From contig NZ_JARXVG010000002.1 in the NCBI RefSeq assembly GCF_029892485.1, positions 248,001-312,000 of the forward strand: a DNA stretch of 64,000 bases. Reading direction: 5' to 3'. Below the pieces are notes generated by a model. It did no database searches, had not been told where the DNA came from, and saw only the letters and a list, made by a program, of their open reading frames with translations. This document shows, piece by piece, positions 46,601-55,115 of this stretch. Source of the DNA: Variovorax boronicumulans. GTDB lineage: Bacteria > Pseudomonadota > Gammaproteobacteria > Burkholderiales > Burkholderiaceae_C. A program made the translations under genes and the position numbers. The first letter of the stretch is position 1, and each line of letters opens with the position of its first letter.

Positions 46601-47461
46601 CTTCTTCGGTCCGACGTGCTTCATCGGTGCGATCAGGACACCGCCGTAGCGCGAAGGGTCGTCGCCCGGCAGGTAGCCGAAGACGGAAAACTTCATCTGC
46701 CCGGCGTGGCGCTGGATCGCACCCACGGGTTTGAAGTTGCCGTCCGGGTACCTCGCGCAAAGTGTGGGCCGCGCAGCCGCTTCGGCCGCCGTGCACACCT
46801 CGACGCGCGCAAGGAAACGCCTGCCGCCCGGGTCCGCACAAGTGCCAGCTGCGGCAGGTCCTGCAGAAAAGCGGTCGAGGCAGTTGCTGAAATGCAGCGT
46901 GTCGGTTGCGAGCATCCCGCCGCCCGCACCTGTGACGAGCGGCGTGAGTCTGTCCAGGTTGCCGGTCACGGCCTTGGCCGGAAAGTGGGCGCTGCGATGA
47001 AAGTCTTCCGGCAGCATTGCGCGCTGCAGCACCGTACGGCCCGGTTCGTCGACCACGCGGTCGCCGCCCGTCAAGGCGAGGCGCACGCCGTCGAGGGAAG
47101 ACGACACCGCCCAGTTCAGCAGATTGCCGCTCCACTGCTTCGTGCAGGCGGCTTCTCCACTGTCCCGCTTCGTTGCCGTGGCCACTCGCTTGAAATGGCC
47201 GTCCCCCGCCGCGTAGCTGTAGCAAGCCATCGGGTCCCAGTAGCCGCCGTAGCTCTTCTTCGCGTCGAAGTTGTCGCGGTAGGCCGCGCCTGCGTTCGCC
47301 CGCTTCAGCGAAAGATCGATCACCAGCCCGGGCTCGGTGCGCGATGCCAGTGAAAACATCGGCTCGCTCGGAAGTACCGCATCGGGCGGATTGGCCGCCA
47401 TCGCGGCATGGGCGCAGGCGGCGGCGCAGGCCACCAGCGCGCAAATTCGGAGGAAGCGCAT
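43619..47461 (-). CDS. pilY1: type IV pilus tip adhesin PilY1
   Basis: A 1280-residue exported protein (signal peptide about 1-22, ending AMA). The C-terminal 500 residues form the PilY1/PilC beta-propeller: [62 protein letters not shown]. It sits at the pilus tip with the minor pilins and controls retraction, adhesion and surface sensing. Where family members often carry an Asp-rich calcium loop before YAGD.xGNLW, this one has YAAPDGSTR. No clear von Willebrand domain is seen in the N-terminal half. It overlaps pilE by four bases. Confidence 0.92.
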   Translation of the reverse strand: [1280 protein letters not shown]

Positions 47462-47474
47462 GCAGGTCCAGTCT

Positions 47475-48128
47475 TCAGGAAGGGCAGCCAGGGCTGGCGG
47501 CCGGTTTGTACAAGGTGGTCTGCAGGACGACCTGTGTCTCTTCGCGCATGCCATAGCCGACGGCGGTGACGCGAAACATGTAGCTGGCGCCCTCGGCGCT
47601 TGCGCTCTGCAGCATGTCGGCCTGCCAGCCGCCGCGGCTGCGAACGGCTTCCACGATGTAGCGCGGCGCGCGGGCCGGCAGCGCGCCAGCGCGGCGACCG
47701 GTGGCGGCGTTGCCGCTGAAGTAGGTCTGGCCTGTGAAACTGCCGTAGGCGACCGACTTGCCCCCGGCGGCCGAGAGATCGGCGGTGCTCCACGCCGGCT
47801 CGGCGCCCGGTTCGACAGGCGCACACAGCCCCTGCCGGTCGCCGGCGCCACCGCATCCCTCGACGAAGGCCGTCACGTCCCGGCGACTGAAAAGACAAAG
47901 GCGCTGCCGTGCGTCCTCGTTGGGCCCGAGCACATCGGTTTCGGCGTCGACCAGCGCGGCCTCGGCCGCCTGGAATGCCACCTCGGTATCACGGTCGTTG
48001 CGGGCGCTGCGTTCGGTGACCAGCGAGACCTGCGCCGCGGCGACACCCAGCACGGTGGACACGACCAGAAGCAGCAGCACGACGATCAGCGAGAAGCCCC
48101 GCTGCGGCGAACGACGGCACGGGCTCAC
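47475..48128 (-). CDS. pilX: pilus assembly protein PilX
   Basis: A 217-residue minor pilin. Gly11 then FSLIVVLLLLVVSTVLGVAAAQ marks the prepilin cleavage; mature position 5 is Val rather than Glu, as in other PilX/GspK-like tip proteins. A PilX-type region (VTERSARNDRDTEVAFQAAEAALVDAE) follows. The start is GTG at 48128, overlapping the pilW stop as GTGA. It ends 13 bases before pilY1. It is expected to form the tip complex with PilV, PilW, PilE and PilY1. Confidence 0.9.
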   Translation of the reverse strand: MSPCRRSPQRGFSLIVVLLLLVVSTVLGVAAAQVSLVTERSARNDRDTEVAFQAAEAALVDAETDVLGPNEDARQRLCLFSRRDVTAFVEGCGGAGDRQGLCAPVEPGAEPAWSTADLSAAGGKSVAYGSFTGQTYFSGNAATGRRAGALPARAPRYIVEAVRSRGGWQADMLQSASAEGASYMFRVTAVGYGMREETQVVLQTTLYKPAASPGCPS

Positions 48129-49105
48129 GATGCCGGGCCCTTCATCGCGTTGCGCAGCATGACCGTGAAGGTCATCACGCGCCGCAGCCTGCCATCGGGC
48201 GGCGGCCTGAAATTCAGCGCCGAGAAATCGGTGCCCAGCGGATAGAACACCTCTTCCGCCTCATGGCGCCCACCCCGGGCGTGCGCACTGCGCGCGACCA
48301 TGCCGATGCGCAATCCGACCACCTTTCGCCATTCGTCGGCGACCTTGTCCGCGGAGGCGGCGATGGCTTCGAGCTGTGCGGCGTCGAGCCAGTGCTCGGG
48401 AACGCCGTCGCCATCGGCGTCATGGCCGTAGACGACCTTGAACACCTCGATGCCCCGCGCCAGCGGTTGGGCCCTGAACGCGCCGCCTTTTGCGCTGCGG
48501 TATTTGCAGTAGAGCTCGGGCTCCTTGTCCGCGGCCTCGGCGACATAGAAAAAGCTCCAGGCGCGGTCCTCGGAGGTGGGCGTGTCCGCTGCCGGTCCGG
48601 GCTGGGCGAAGCCCATGCAATCGATCATCGTGCCGTCGGGCTCGGTGCCCTTGCCACCAGCACGGCTGCGGCCGAAGAAGCGGACGCGAAGCGAATCGCT
48701 CGCGTTGATGCCGCGGCTGCCATGCGCCCCGTGGCTCTCGCCGATGCCGCTGACGCGGGTGTCGCTCGCGCCCACGATGTCGAGGTCAGCGGGGTCGTTC
48801 GACGGCACCTTCATGGGTGTGCTGCCTGCGATGCCTTCGAAGCCCTGGTGATCGGGCGCGTAGTCGGAATAGCCCGCCTGCCGCACGACGCTCCTGACGA
48901 CGAAGCTCGCGAACCTCAGCGACTCCTCTGTTGCCTGCGCGTCGGCATCGGCCGCAAACAGCCGCTGGCTGGCAATGAACGCAGCGGTGGCGGCAAGCAC
49001 CACCACCAGCGCAACGGCGGTTGCGACCATCAGTTCGACCAGCGTCACGCCGCGCTGGCGCAGGTGGACCGTGCGGCCCGCGAACTCAGGAACCGGCTTG
49101 ACCAT
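48125..49105 (-). CDS. pilW: type IV pilus minor pilin PilW
   Basis: A 326-residue minor pilin. The prepilin signal ends at Gly19 (HLRQRG) followed by VTLVELMVATAVALVVVLAATAAF, Glu5 present. The large C-terminal domain includes GHDADGDGVPEHWLD, an Asp-rich loop of calcium-binding type. It is a core tip component with PilX and PilV. Its start lies inside the last 20 bases of pilV, and it overlaps pilX by four bases. Confidence 0.92.
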   Translation of the reverse strand: MVKPVPEFAGRTVHLRQRGVTLVELMVATAVALVVVLAATAAFIASQRLFAADADAQATEESLRFASFVVRSVVRQAGYSDYAPDHQGFEGIAGSTPMKVPSNDPADLDIVGASDTRVSGIGESHGAHGSRGINASDSLRVRFFGRSRAGGKGTEPDGTMIDCMGFAQPGPAADTPTSEDRAWSFFYVAEAADKEPELYCKYRSAKGGAFRAQPLARGIEVFKVVYGHDADGDGVPEHWLDAAQLEAIAASADKVADEWRKVVGLRIGMVARSAHARGGRHEAEEVFYPLGTDFSALNFRPPPDGRLRRVMTFTVMLRNAMKGPAS

Positions 49106-49679
49106 CGTGCACCTGCCCTGCGACCAGTTGCATCACCAGGCGCGGCGCCGAGGAGGGTTGCGCCTTCGCGCCAATGCCGGCACGAGGCGTCCAGCCGAGC
49201 TTCACGACCACGGTGCGGCCCGTCTTGCTGCACGCCCATGTGTATTCGTCCGCCGCCGCATTCCAGGGGGCTTCGTCGAAGCACACGCTGAGGCGCGCAT
49301 CGGGCAATGCCCTGGCGATACGGCGCTTCCACTCGCTCATGTCCCATGCCGCGAGGTCTGCCGTGCTGCAGGCTGCGTCGCGTCCCACGCACGCCGTGAC
49401 AGCAGAAGCAGCGCCAGAAGCGGCATCGGCACGCCAGTCCTCGACAAGGTAGGCGTTGCCGGCGTCGTTGCGCGCGGCAACGCCCTTGTTCATGCGCGCC
49501 TTCTCCGACAATTCGCGCGCCAGATTGAGCGCAGCCGTGAATGTTGCCGACTCGTTGCTGGTGCGCACCGACGCCAGCAGCATGCCGACCGTGCCGAGCA
49601 GGCCCACGCTCAGGACGACGATGGAAACCAATACCTCCACGAGCGAAAAGCCCGCGGCCCGATGCTTCGTTGAAGCCAT
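49086..49679 (-). CDS. pilV: type IV pilus minor pilin PilV
   Basis: A 197-residue minor pilin: Gly10 then FSLVEVLVSIVVLSVGLLGTVGML, with Glu5. A GspI/PilV-like C-terminal domain has paired cysteines (ACVGRDAACSTADL and the later CFDEAP/ACSKTG). It is the first gene of the minor pilin operon pilV-pilW-pilX-pilY1-pilE-fimT. AGGGAGG lies about nine bases before the ATG. It is divergent from ribD across 187 bases. Confidence 0.92.
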   Translation of the reverse strand: MASTKHRAAGFSLVEVLVSIVVLSVGLLGTVGMLLASVRTSNESATFTAALNLARELSEKARMNKGVAARNDAGNAYLVEDWRADAASGAASAVTACVGRDAACSTADLAAWDMSEWKRRIARALPDARLSVCFDEAPWNAAADEYTWACSKTGRTVVVKLGWTPRAGIGAKAQPSSAPRLVMQLVAGQVHDGQAGS

Positions 49680-49866
49680 GTTCGATGTCCTCCCTGATCT
49701 GCTGCAACTTGTGTTGCTTCTTTATTCCCGCCATCGAGCTTCGAGCGTAGAGGCCGCTTGGAATGGCGCGCGCGCCGTTCATCCGCATTGGCATGCCGCT
49801 CGTATGATCGAACGGCACCGGTGTTAAATTTTTCCCGGCCTCACCCGCCCTATCCCTTCCCGTCCC

Positions 49867-50994
49867 ATGCTCCCCCACGAACAAGATGCGCAGCACATGG
49901 CGACGGCCTTGCGCCTGGCCTCCGACGCGCTGTTGCTGACCGATCCGAACCCGCGCGTCGGCTGCGTGCTGTGCGATGCCGATGGGCGCGTGCTGGGCCA
50001 GGGGCACACGCAGAAGGCCGGCGGTCCGCATGCCGAGGTGATGGCGTTGCGCGACGCGGCGGCGCAGGGGCACTCGGTCGAAGGCGCGACGGCTTACGTC
50101 ACGCTGGAGCCCTGCTCGCACCACGGCCGCACCGGGCCTTGCTGCGATGCGCTGATTGCGGCGGGTATCGGGCGGGTCGTGGCGTCGTTGGCCGACCCGA
50201 ACCCGCTGGTCGCAGGCCAGGGCTTCGAGCGGCTGCGTGCGGCGGGTGTCGAGGTCGAGGTCGGCCCCGGCGCCGCTGAATCGCGCGAACTCAACATCGG
50301 TTTCTTCAGCCGCATGGTCCGCAAGAACCCGTGGGTGCGGCTCAAGGTGGCGGCCTCGCTCGACGGCAAGACGGGCCTCGAAAACGGCGTGAGCCAATGG
50401 ATCACCTCCGCGCCCGCCCGCACCGACGGCCATGCCTGGCGCGCCCGCGCGAGCGCCGTGCTGACCGGCGTCGGCACGGTGCTCGAAGACAACCCGCGCC
50501 TCGATGTGCGCCTGGTCGAAACACCTCGCCAGCCGCACCTCGTCGTGGTCGACAGCCGCCTTCAAACGCCGCCCGACGCTCACATATTCATAGCAGGCCG
50601 CCCCGTGTGGATCTACGCAGCCGTCCGGGACGAGGCCAAGGCCGCCGCGCTGGAAGCCCGCGGCGCCACCGTCACCTGCCTGGCCAATGGCGATGGCAAG
50701 GTCGATCTGGGTGCCATGCTGAAAGACTTGGCAGCGCGCGGCGTCAACGAATTGCACGTCGAATCGGGCCACAAGCTCAATGGATCGATGCTGCGCGAAA
50801 GCTGCGTCGACGAGCTGCTGATGTACGTGGCCCCCAAGCTGATCGGCACCGGCCTCGACATCGCAAGCCACCTCCATGCGGGCGGTCCGCTCACCTCGCT
50901 GTCGGGCGTTCTTCCCCTGGAATTCAGGTCCGTGGATATGCTCGGCCCCGACCTGCGCGTGCTGGCCCGGGTGGCGAGAAGAGACAGGTTCTAG
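49867..50994 (+). CDS. ribD: bifunctional riboflavin deaminase/reductase
   Basis: A 375-residue enzyme with a zinc deaminase domain (1-150) and a reductase domain (155-375). The zinc site is His55-x-Glu57 (HAEVMAL) with Cys83 and Cys92 (EPCSHHGRTGPCC). The reductase carries RLKVAASLDGKTGLENGVSQWIT and HVESGHKLNGSML. It performs the second and third steps of riboflavin synthesis. No FMN riboswitch is visible upstream. It heads the run ribD-ribE-ribBA-ribH-nusB. Confidence 0.96.
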   Translation: MLPHEQDAQHMATALRLASDALLLTDPNPRVGCVLCDADGRVLGQGHTQKAGGPHAEVMALRDAAAQGHSVEGATAYVTLEPCSHHGRTGPCCDALIAAGIGRVVASLADPNPLVAGQGFERLRAAGVEVEVGPGAAESRELNIGFFSRMVRKNPWVRLKVAASLDGKTGLENGVSQWITSAPARTDGHAWRARASAVLTGVGTVLEDNPRLDVRLVETPRQPHLVVVDSRLQTPPDAHIFIAGRPVWIYAAVRDEAKAAALEARGATVTCLANGDGKVDLGAMLKDLAARGVNELHVESGHKLNGSMLRESCVDELLMYVAPKLIGTGLDIASHLHAGGPLTSLSGVLPLEFRSVDMLGPDLRVLARVARRDRF

Positions 50995-51036
50995 CGTTTA
51001 GCCCGAACCCTTCACGTTCTCTGCGAAAATGTGCGG

Positions 51037-51702
51037 ATGTTCACCGGAATCATCACCGGCGTGGGGCGCATCGCCGCCATCCACGACCTCGGCACCTCCT
51101 CCTCCTACGGCAAAAGACTCAGCATTGCGGTGCCTGACGGCTATCTCGACGACGTCGGGCTGGGCGACAGCATCGCGCTGAACGGCGCCTGCATGACCGT
51201 CACCACGCTCGCCCCAGAGCGACAGCAGTTCACCATCGACATCTCCGCCGAATCCCTTGACAAGACTGCGGGCCTCACCGACGAAGGCAGCCGCATCAAC
51301 CTCGAGAAGGCGCTGCGCGCCAGCGACCGCCTCGGCGGCCACATCGTCTCGGGCCATGTGGACGGCATCGGCACGGTGAGCTTCTTCGAGCCGGTCGGCG
51401 AAAGCTGGGAGCTGCGCGTGGTCGCGCCGCCCGCCCTCGCCCGCTTTCTTGCCTACAAGGGCTCGATCACCATCAACGGCGTGAGCCTCACCGTCAACAG
51501 CGTGAAAGACATCGACGGCGGCGCCGAGATCAGCATCAACCTGATCCCGCACACCGTGGACAACACCTCCCTCGGCGGCCTGAAAGCCGCCTCGAAGGTC
51601 AATCTCGAAATCGATACCGTGGCGCGCTACGTGGAGCGCATGCTCCAGGCCGGCGTGCTGGTCCCGCAGACCGCCACGTATTCCAAGGACACCGCCGAAT
51701 GA
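51037..51702 (+). CDS. ribE: riboflavin synthase (alpha subunit)
   Basis: A 221-residue enzyme that dismutates two lumazine molecules to riboflavin. It has two lumazine-binding repeats: [15 protein letters not shown] starting the first and [19 protein letters not shown] starting the second. LTVNSVKD and LIPHTVDNT are typical. The ATG at 51037 gives the universal MFTG N-terminus; the Shine-Dalgarno is weak, and a GTG two codons before is unlikely. The stop overlaps the ribBA start as ATGA. The symbol follows the proteobacterial convention (ribE here is riboflavin synthase). Confidence 0.96.
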   Translation: MFTGIITGVGRIAAIHDLGTSSSYGKRLSIAVPDGYLDDVGLGDSIALNGACMTVTTLAPERQQFTIDISAESLDKTAGLTDEGSRINLEKALRASDRLGGHIVSGHVDGIGTVSFFEPVGESWELRVVAPPALARFLAYKGSITINGVSLTVNSVKDIDGGAEISINLIPHTVDNTSLGGLKAASKVNLEIDTVARYVERMLQAGVLVPQTATYSKDTAE

Positions 51703-52856
51703 ATGCCTCCGTCACGCCGATCGGTGCCGCCCCCAGCGCCGCGCGCGCCCCCGCACCGATCTCTTCCGTAGAGGAAATCGTGGCCGATCTGGCCGCGGGC
51801 CGCATGGTGATCCTGGTCGACGAGGAAGACCGCGAGAACGAAGGCGACATCGTCATCGCGGCCGACCACATCACGCCGGAATCCATCAACTTCATGGCCC
51901 GCCATGCGCGCGGCCTCATCTGCCTCACGCTCTCGCGCGAAATGTGCGAGCGGCTGCAGCTGCCGCCGATGGTCCAGCGCAACGGCGCCAAGCATTCGAC
52001 GGCCTTCACGGTGTCGATCGAGGCGGCCGAAGGCGTCACCACCGGCATCTCGGCCGCCGACCGCGCCCGCACCGTGCAGGCGGCCGTCGCGCCCAACGCC
52101 GTGGCGGCCGACCTGGTGCAGCCGGGCCACATCTTCCCGCTGCAGGCGGTGGACGGCGGCGTGCTGATGCGCGCCGGCCATACCGAAGCCGGCTGCGACC
52201 TCGCCGCCATGGCCGGCTGCTCGCCCGCCTCGGTGATCTGCGAAGTGATGAACGAAGACGGCACGATGGCGCGCCTGCCCGACCTGCAGATCTTCGCGGC
52301 CGAGCACGGCCTCAAGATCGGCACCATCGCCGCACTCATCGAGCACCGGAGCCGCGTCGAATCGCTGGTCGAGAAGGTCGGCTGCCGCGAGATTCAAACG
52401 GCCTGGGGCGCCTTCACCGCCCACGCCTTCATCGACAAGCCCAGCCGCGGCGTGCACCTGGCGCTGGTGCGCGGCAAGTGGGCGCCCGAAGACACGGTGT
52501 CGGTGCGCGTGCACGAGCCGCTCTCGGTGCTCGATGCGCTCGAAATCAACCGCTCGCTGCATTCCTGGAGCCTGGACGCCAGCCTCTCGCACATCGCGAC
52601 CGAGGGCAAGGGCGTGGCCGTGCTCCTGAACTGCGGCGAAACCGCCGGCGAGCTGCTCGCGCAATTCGACGGCACCGCACGTCCGGCGCAAGCGCCCGAG
52701 CGCGGCCGCATGGACCTGCGCAGCTACGGCATCGGCGCGCAGATCCTGCGCGAATGCGGCGTCCACAAGATGAACCTGCTGGGCACGCCGCGTCGCATGC
52801 CGAGCATGGCAGCGGGCTACGGCCTCGAAATCGCCGGCTACCTCACGAAAGACTGA
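51699..52856 (+). CDS. ribBA: DHBP synthase with degenerate GTP cyclohydrolase II half
   Basis: A 385-residue protein. The N-terminal RibB domain (about 22-220) is intact: [47 protein letters not shown] and [15 protein letters not shown]; it makes 3,4-dihydroxy-2-butanone 4-phosphate. The C-terminal RibA-like half (about 225-385) keeps late family features ([29 protein letters not shown]) but lacks the zinc-binding cysteines and the GDxxGSxRCDCG stretch, so GTP cyclohydrolase II activity is not expected. Such hybrid RibB-X proteins are known. A separate RibA should be elsewhere in the genome. Confidence 0.93.
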   Translation: MNASVTPIGAAPSAARAPAPISSVEEIVADLAAGRMVILVDEEDRENEGDIVIAADHITPESINFMARHARGLICLTLSREMCERLQLPPMVQRNGAKHSTAFTVSIEAAEGVTTGISAADRARTVQAAVAPNAVAADLVQPGHIFPLQAVDGGVLMRAGHTEAGCDLAAMAGCSPASVICEVMNEDGTMARLPDLQIFAAEHGLKIGTIAALIEHRSRVESLVEKVGCREIQTAWGAFTAHAFIDKPSRGVHLALVRGKWAPEDTVSVRVHEPLSVLDALEINRSLHSWSLDASLSHIATEGKGVAVLLNCGETAGELLAQFDGTARPAQAPERGRMDLRSYGIGAQILRECGVHKMNLLGTPRRMPSMAAGYGLEIAGYLTKD

Positions 52857-52862
52857 ACGACC

Positions 52863-53324
52863 ATGCAAGGTTCAAACAAGGGCGAGACCAAGCTCAACGG
52901 CAAGGGACTGCGCATCGGCATCGTGCAGGCGCGCTTCAACGCCGACATCACCGACGCGCTGGCTGCGGCCTGCCTCGCCGAACTCGAAGCGCTGGGCGTA
53001 GCTGCAGCCGACATCCATCATGTGCAGGTTCCCGGCGCCCTCGAAGTGCCCGTGGCGCTGCAGGCGCTGGCCGAGCGCGGCGGTTACCACGCGCTCGTGG
53101 CGCTGGGCTGCATCATCCGTGGCGAGACCTACCACTTCGAACTGGTGGCCAACGAATCGGGCGCGAGCGTGAGCCGCATCGCGCTGGACTACCGCCTTCC
53201 CATCGCCAACGCGATCCTCACCACCGAAAACCTCGAGCAGGCCGTCGCACGGCAGACCGACAAGGGCCGCGATGCAGCCCAGGTCGCCGTCGAGATGGCG
53301 CAACTGCTGGCCACCCTTTCATGA
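52863..53324 (+). CDS. ribH: 6,7-dimethyl-8-ribityllumazine synthase
   Basis: A 153-residue lumazine synthase that condenses the RibB product with the RibD product. [23 protein letters not shown] and [18 protein letters not shown] are intact, with catalytic His91. It forms the icosahedral or decameric shell around riboflavin synthase in many bacteria. It starts six bases after ribBA and overlaps nusB by four bases (ATGA). Confidence 0.97.
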   Translation: MQGSNKGETKLNGKGLRIGIVQARFNADITDALAAACLAELEALGVAAADIHHVQVPGALEVPVALQALAERGGYHALVALGCIIRGETYHFELVANESGASVSRIALDYRLPIANAILTTENLEQAVARQTDKGRDAAQVAVEMAQLLATLS

Positions 53325-53857
53325 CCGAAGACACCACCAAGGCAGGCGGCGCCAAGCCCCGCCAGTCGCGCACGGGGCTCACCAGCACCGGCGCACGCAA
53401 GGCTTCGGCCAAGTCCAACCGCAGCCGCGCACGCGAGTTCGCGCTGCAGGCGCTCTACCAGCACCTGGTGGGCCGCAACGACCCGACCGACATCGACCAC
53501 TTCACGCGCGACCTCGCGGGCTTCCACAAGGCCGACGCCGCGCACTACGACGCGCTGCTGCACGGCTCGATCGACAACGCCGGGCAGCTCGATGCGCTGA
53601 TCCTCCCGCTGCTCGATCGCAAGTTCGAGGAAATCTCACCCATCGAGCACGCGGTGATGTGGATCGGCGTGTACGAATTCCAGAACTGCCCCGATGTGCC
53701 GTGGCGCGTGGTGCTCAACGAGTGCATCGAGCTCGCCAAGGAATTCGGCGGCACCGACGGCCACAAGTATGTGAACGCGGTACTCAACGGCCTGGCGCCT
53801 CAGTTGCGACCGCTTGAAGTGGAAGCCGATCGGGCTTCGGGCAAGGCCAAGGCATGA
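53321..53857 (+). CDS. nusB: transcription antitermination factor NusB
   Basis: A 178-residue RNA-binding protein of the rRNA antitermination complex with NusE. The helical NusB fold is seen in [44 protein letters not shown] and [32 protein letters not shown] basic Ser/Thr-rich N-terminal extension of about 35 residues precedes it, as in other Burkholderiales. The start overlaps the ribH stop and its stop overlaps the aminotransferase start, both as ATGA. Confidence 0.96.
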   Translation: MTEDTTKAGGAKPRQSRTGLTSTGARKASAKSNRSRAREFALQALYQHLVGRNDPTDIDHFTRDLAGFHKADAAHYDALLHGSIDNAGQLDALILPLLDRKFEEISPIEHAVMWIGVYEFQNCPDVPWRVVLNECIELAKEFGGTDGHKYVNAVLNGLAPQLRPLEVEADRASGKAKA

Positions 53858-55050
53858 GGATTTCGACGCGCGCGCAGCGCATCGAGCCCTTTTATGTGAT
53901 GGAGGTGGCGAAGGCCGCCGGAGTGCTGGCTCGCGAGGTGGCGCACACCGACCGGCCGATGATCTTCCTGAACATCGGCGAGCCCGATTTCACCGCGCCG
54001 CCGCTGGTGCAGGAAGCCGCCCTTCGCGCCGTGCGCGCCGGTGCCACGCAGTACACCCAGGCCACCGGCCTCGACCATTTGCGTGAGCGCATCAGCGGCT
54101 GGTACCGGGAGCGCTTCAACGTCGACGTGCCCGCCCGTCGCATCGTGGTGACGGCCGGCGCCTCGGCCGCGTTGCAGCTGGCCTGCCTCGCGCTGATCGA
54201 ATCGGGCGACGAGATTCTGCTGCCTGACCCGAGCTACCCCTGCAACCGCCACTTCGTCAGTGCCGCGGACGGCAAGGCGGTGCTCGTCCCGACCACCGCC
54301 GAAGAGCGCTTCCAGCTCACCGCCGCCAAGGTCGAGGCCGCCTGGACCGACAAGACGCGCGGCGTGCTGCTCGCCTCGCCGTCCAACCCGACCGGCACCT
54401 CGATCGCGCCCGACGAGCTGCGTCGCATCCACGAGGTCGTGTCCGCGCGCGGCGGCATCACGCTGATCGACGAGATCTACCTGGGCCTGTCCTACGACGA
54501 CGCCTTCGGGCAGACGGCGCTGGCCATCGACGACAACGTCATCAGCATCAACAGCTTCAGCAAGTACTTCAACATGACCGGCTGGCGCCTGGGCTGGCTG
54601 GTGGTGCCCGAAGCGCTGGTGCCGGTGGTCGAGCGCCTCGCGCAGAATCTCTTCATCTGCGCGAGCACGGTGTCGCAGTACGCGGCGCTCGCCTGCTTCG
54701 AGGCCGAGAGCATCGCCGAGTACGAGCGCCGCCGCGCCGAGTTCAAGGCGCGCCGCGACTGGTTCATTCCGCAGCTCAATGCGCTGGGCCTGAACGTGCC
54801 CGTAGTGCCCGATGGCGCCTTCTACGCCTGGGCCGATTGCACGAGTTTTGCCGAGAAGCTCGGCATTTCGGGCAGCTGGGACTTCGCCTTCGAGACCATG
54901 AAGCGCGCTCACGTTGCGGTCACACCCGGCCGCGACTTCGGCACAGCAGAGACGGCGAAGTTCGTGCGCTTCTCCACCGCGAGCTCGATGGAGCATCTGA
55001 AGGAAGCCGTCGAGCGCTTGCGGGCGATGGCCGAGAACCGGGTGCAATGA
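53854..55050 (+). CDS. class I/II PLP aminotransferase
   Basis: A 398-residue fold type I aminotransferase. The PLP lysine is Lys237 in [34 protein letters not shown] and [10 protein letters not shown] are typical of the aspartate/aromatic/alanine-type group. The amino acid substrate is not clear. It overlaps nusB by four bases, so it belongs to the rib-nusB-tol transcript. An intergenic repeat separates it from ybgC. Confidence 0.93.
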   Translation: MRISTRAQRIEPFYVMEVAKAAGVLAREVAHTDRPMIFLNIGEPDFTAPPLVQEAALRAVRAGATQYTQATGLDHLRERISGWYRERFNVDVPARRIVVTAGASAALQLACLALIESGDEILLPDPSYPCNRHFVSAADGKAVLVPTTAEERFQLTAAKVEAAWTDKTRGVLLASPSNPTGTSIAPDELRRIHEVVSARGGITLIDEIYLGLSYDDAFGQTALAIDDNVISINSFSKYFNMTGWRLGWLVVPEALVPVVERLAQNLFICASTVSQYAALACFEAESIAEYERRRAEFKARRDWFIPQLNALGLNVPVVPDGAFYAWADCTSFAEKLGISGSWDFAFETMKRAHVAVTPGRDFGTAETAKFVRFSTASSMEHLKEAVERLRAMAENRVQ

Positions 55051-55115
55051 GCGCAGTGCCGGGCCGCCCCAAGCAAGCTCGCGCCGCAGTGCGAAGCACG
55101 GAGGCATGCCGATGA
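55047..55115 (+). repeat. intergenic repeat, copy 2, before ybgC
   Basis: Begins with ATGAGCGC (TGA is the aminotransferase stop), has GCCGGGCCGCCCCAAGCAAG then CTCGC, and ends in GGAGG shortly before the ybgC start; a 22-codon frame ends with ATGA in ybgC. It matches copy 1 at 16858-16921 over about 35 bases, with the shared core at 55060-55088. The two copies use different reading frames in that core. Confidence 0.65.

Noticed and set aside
49680..49866. FMN riboswitch upstream of ribD
   Set aside because: The conserved FMN aptamer blocks are absent from the 187-base pilV-ribD spacer.
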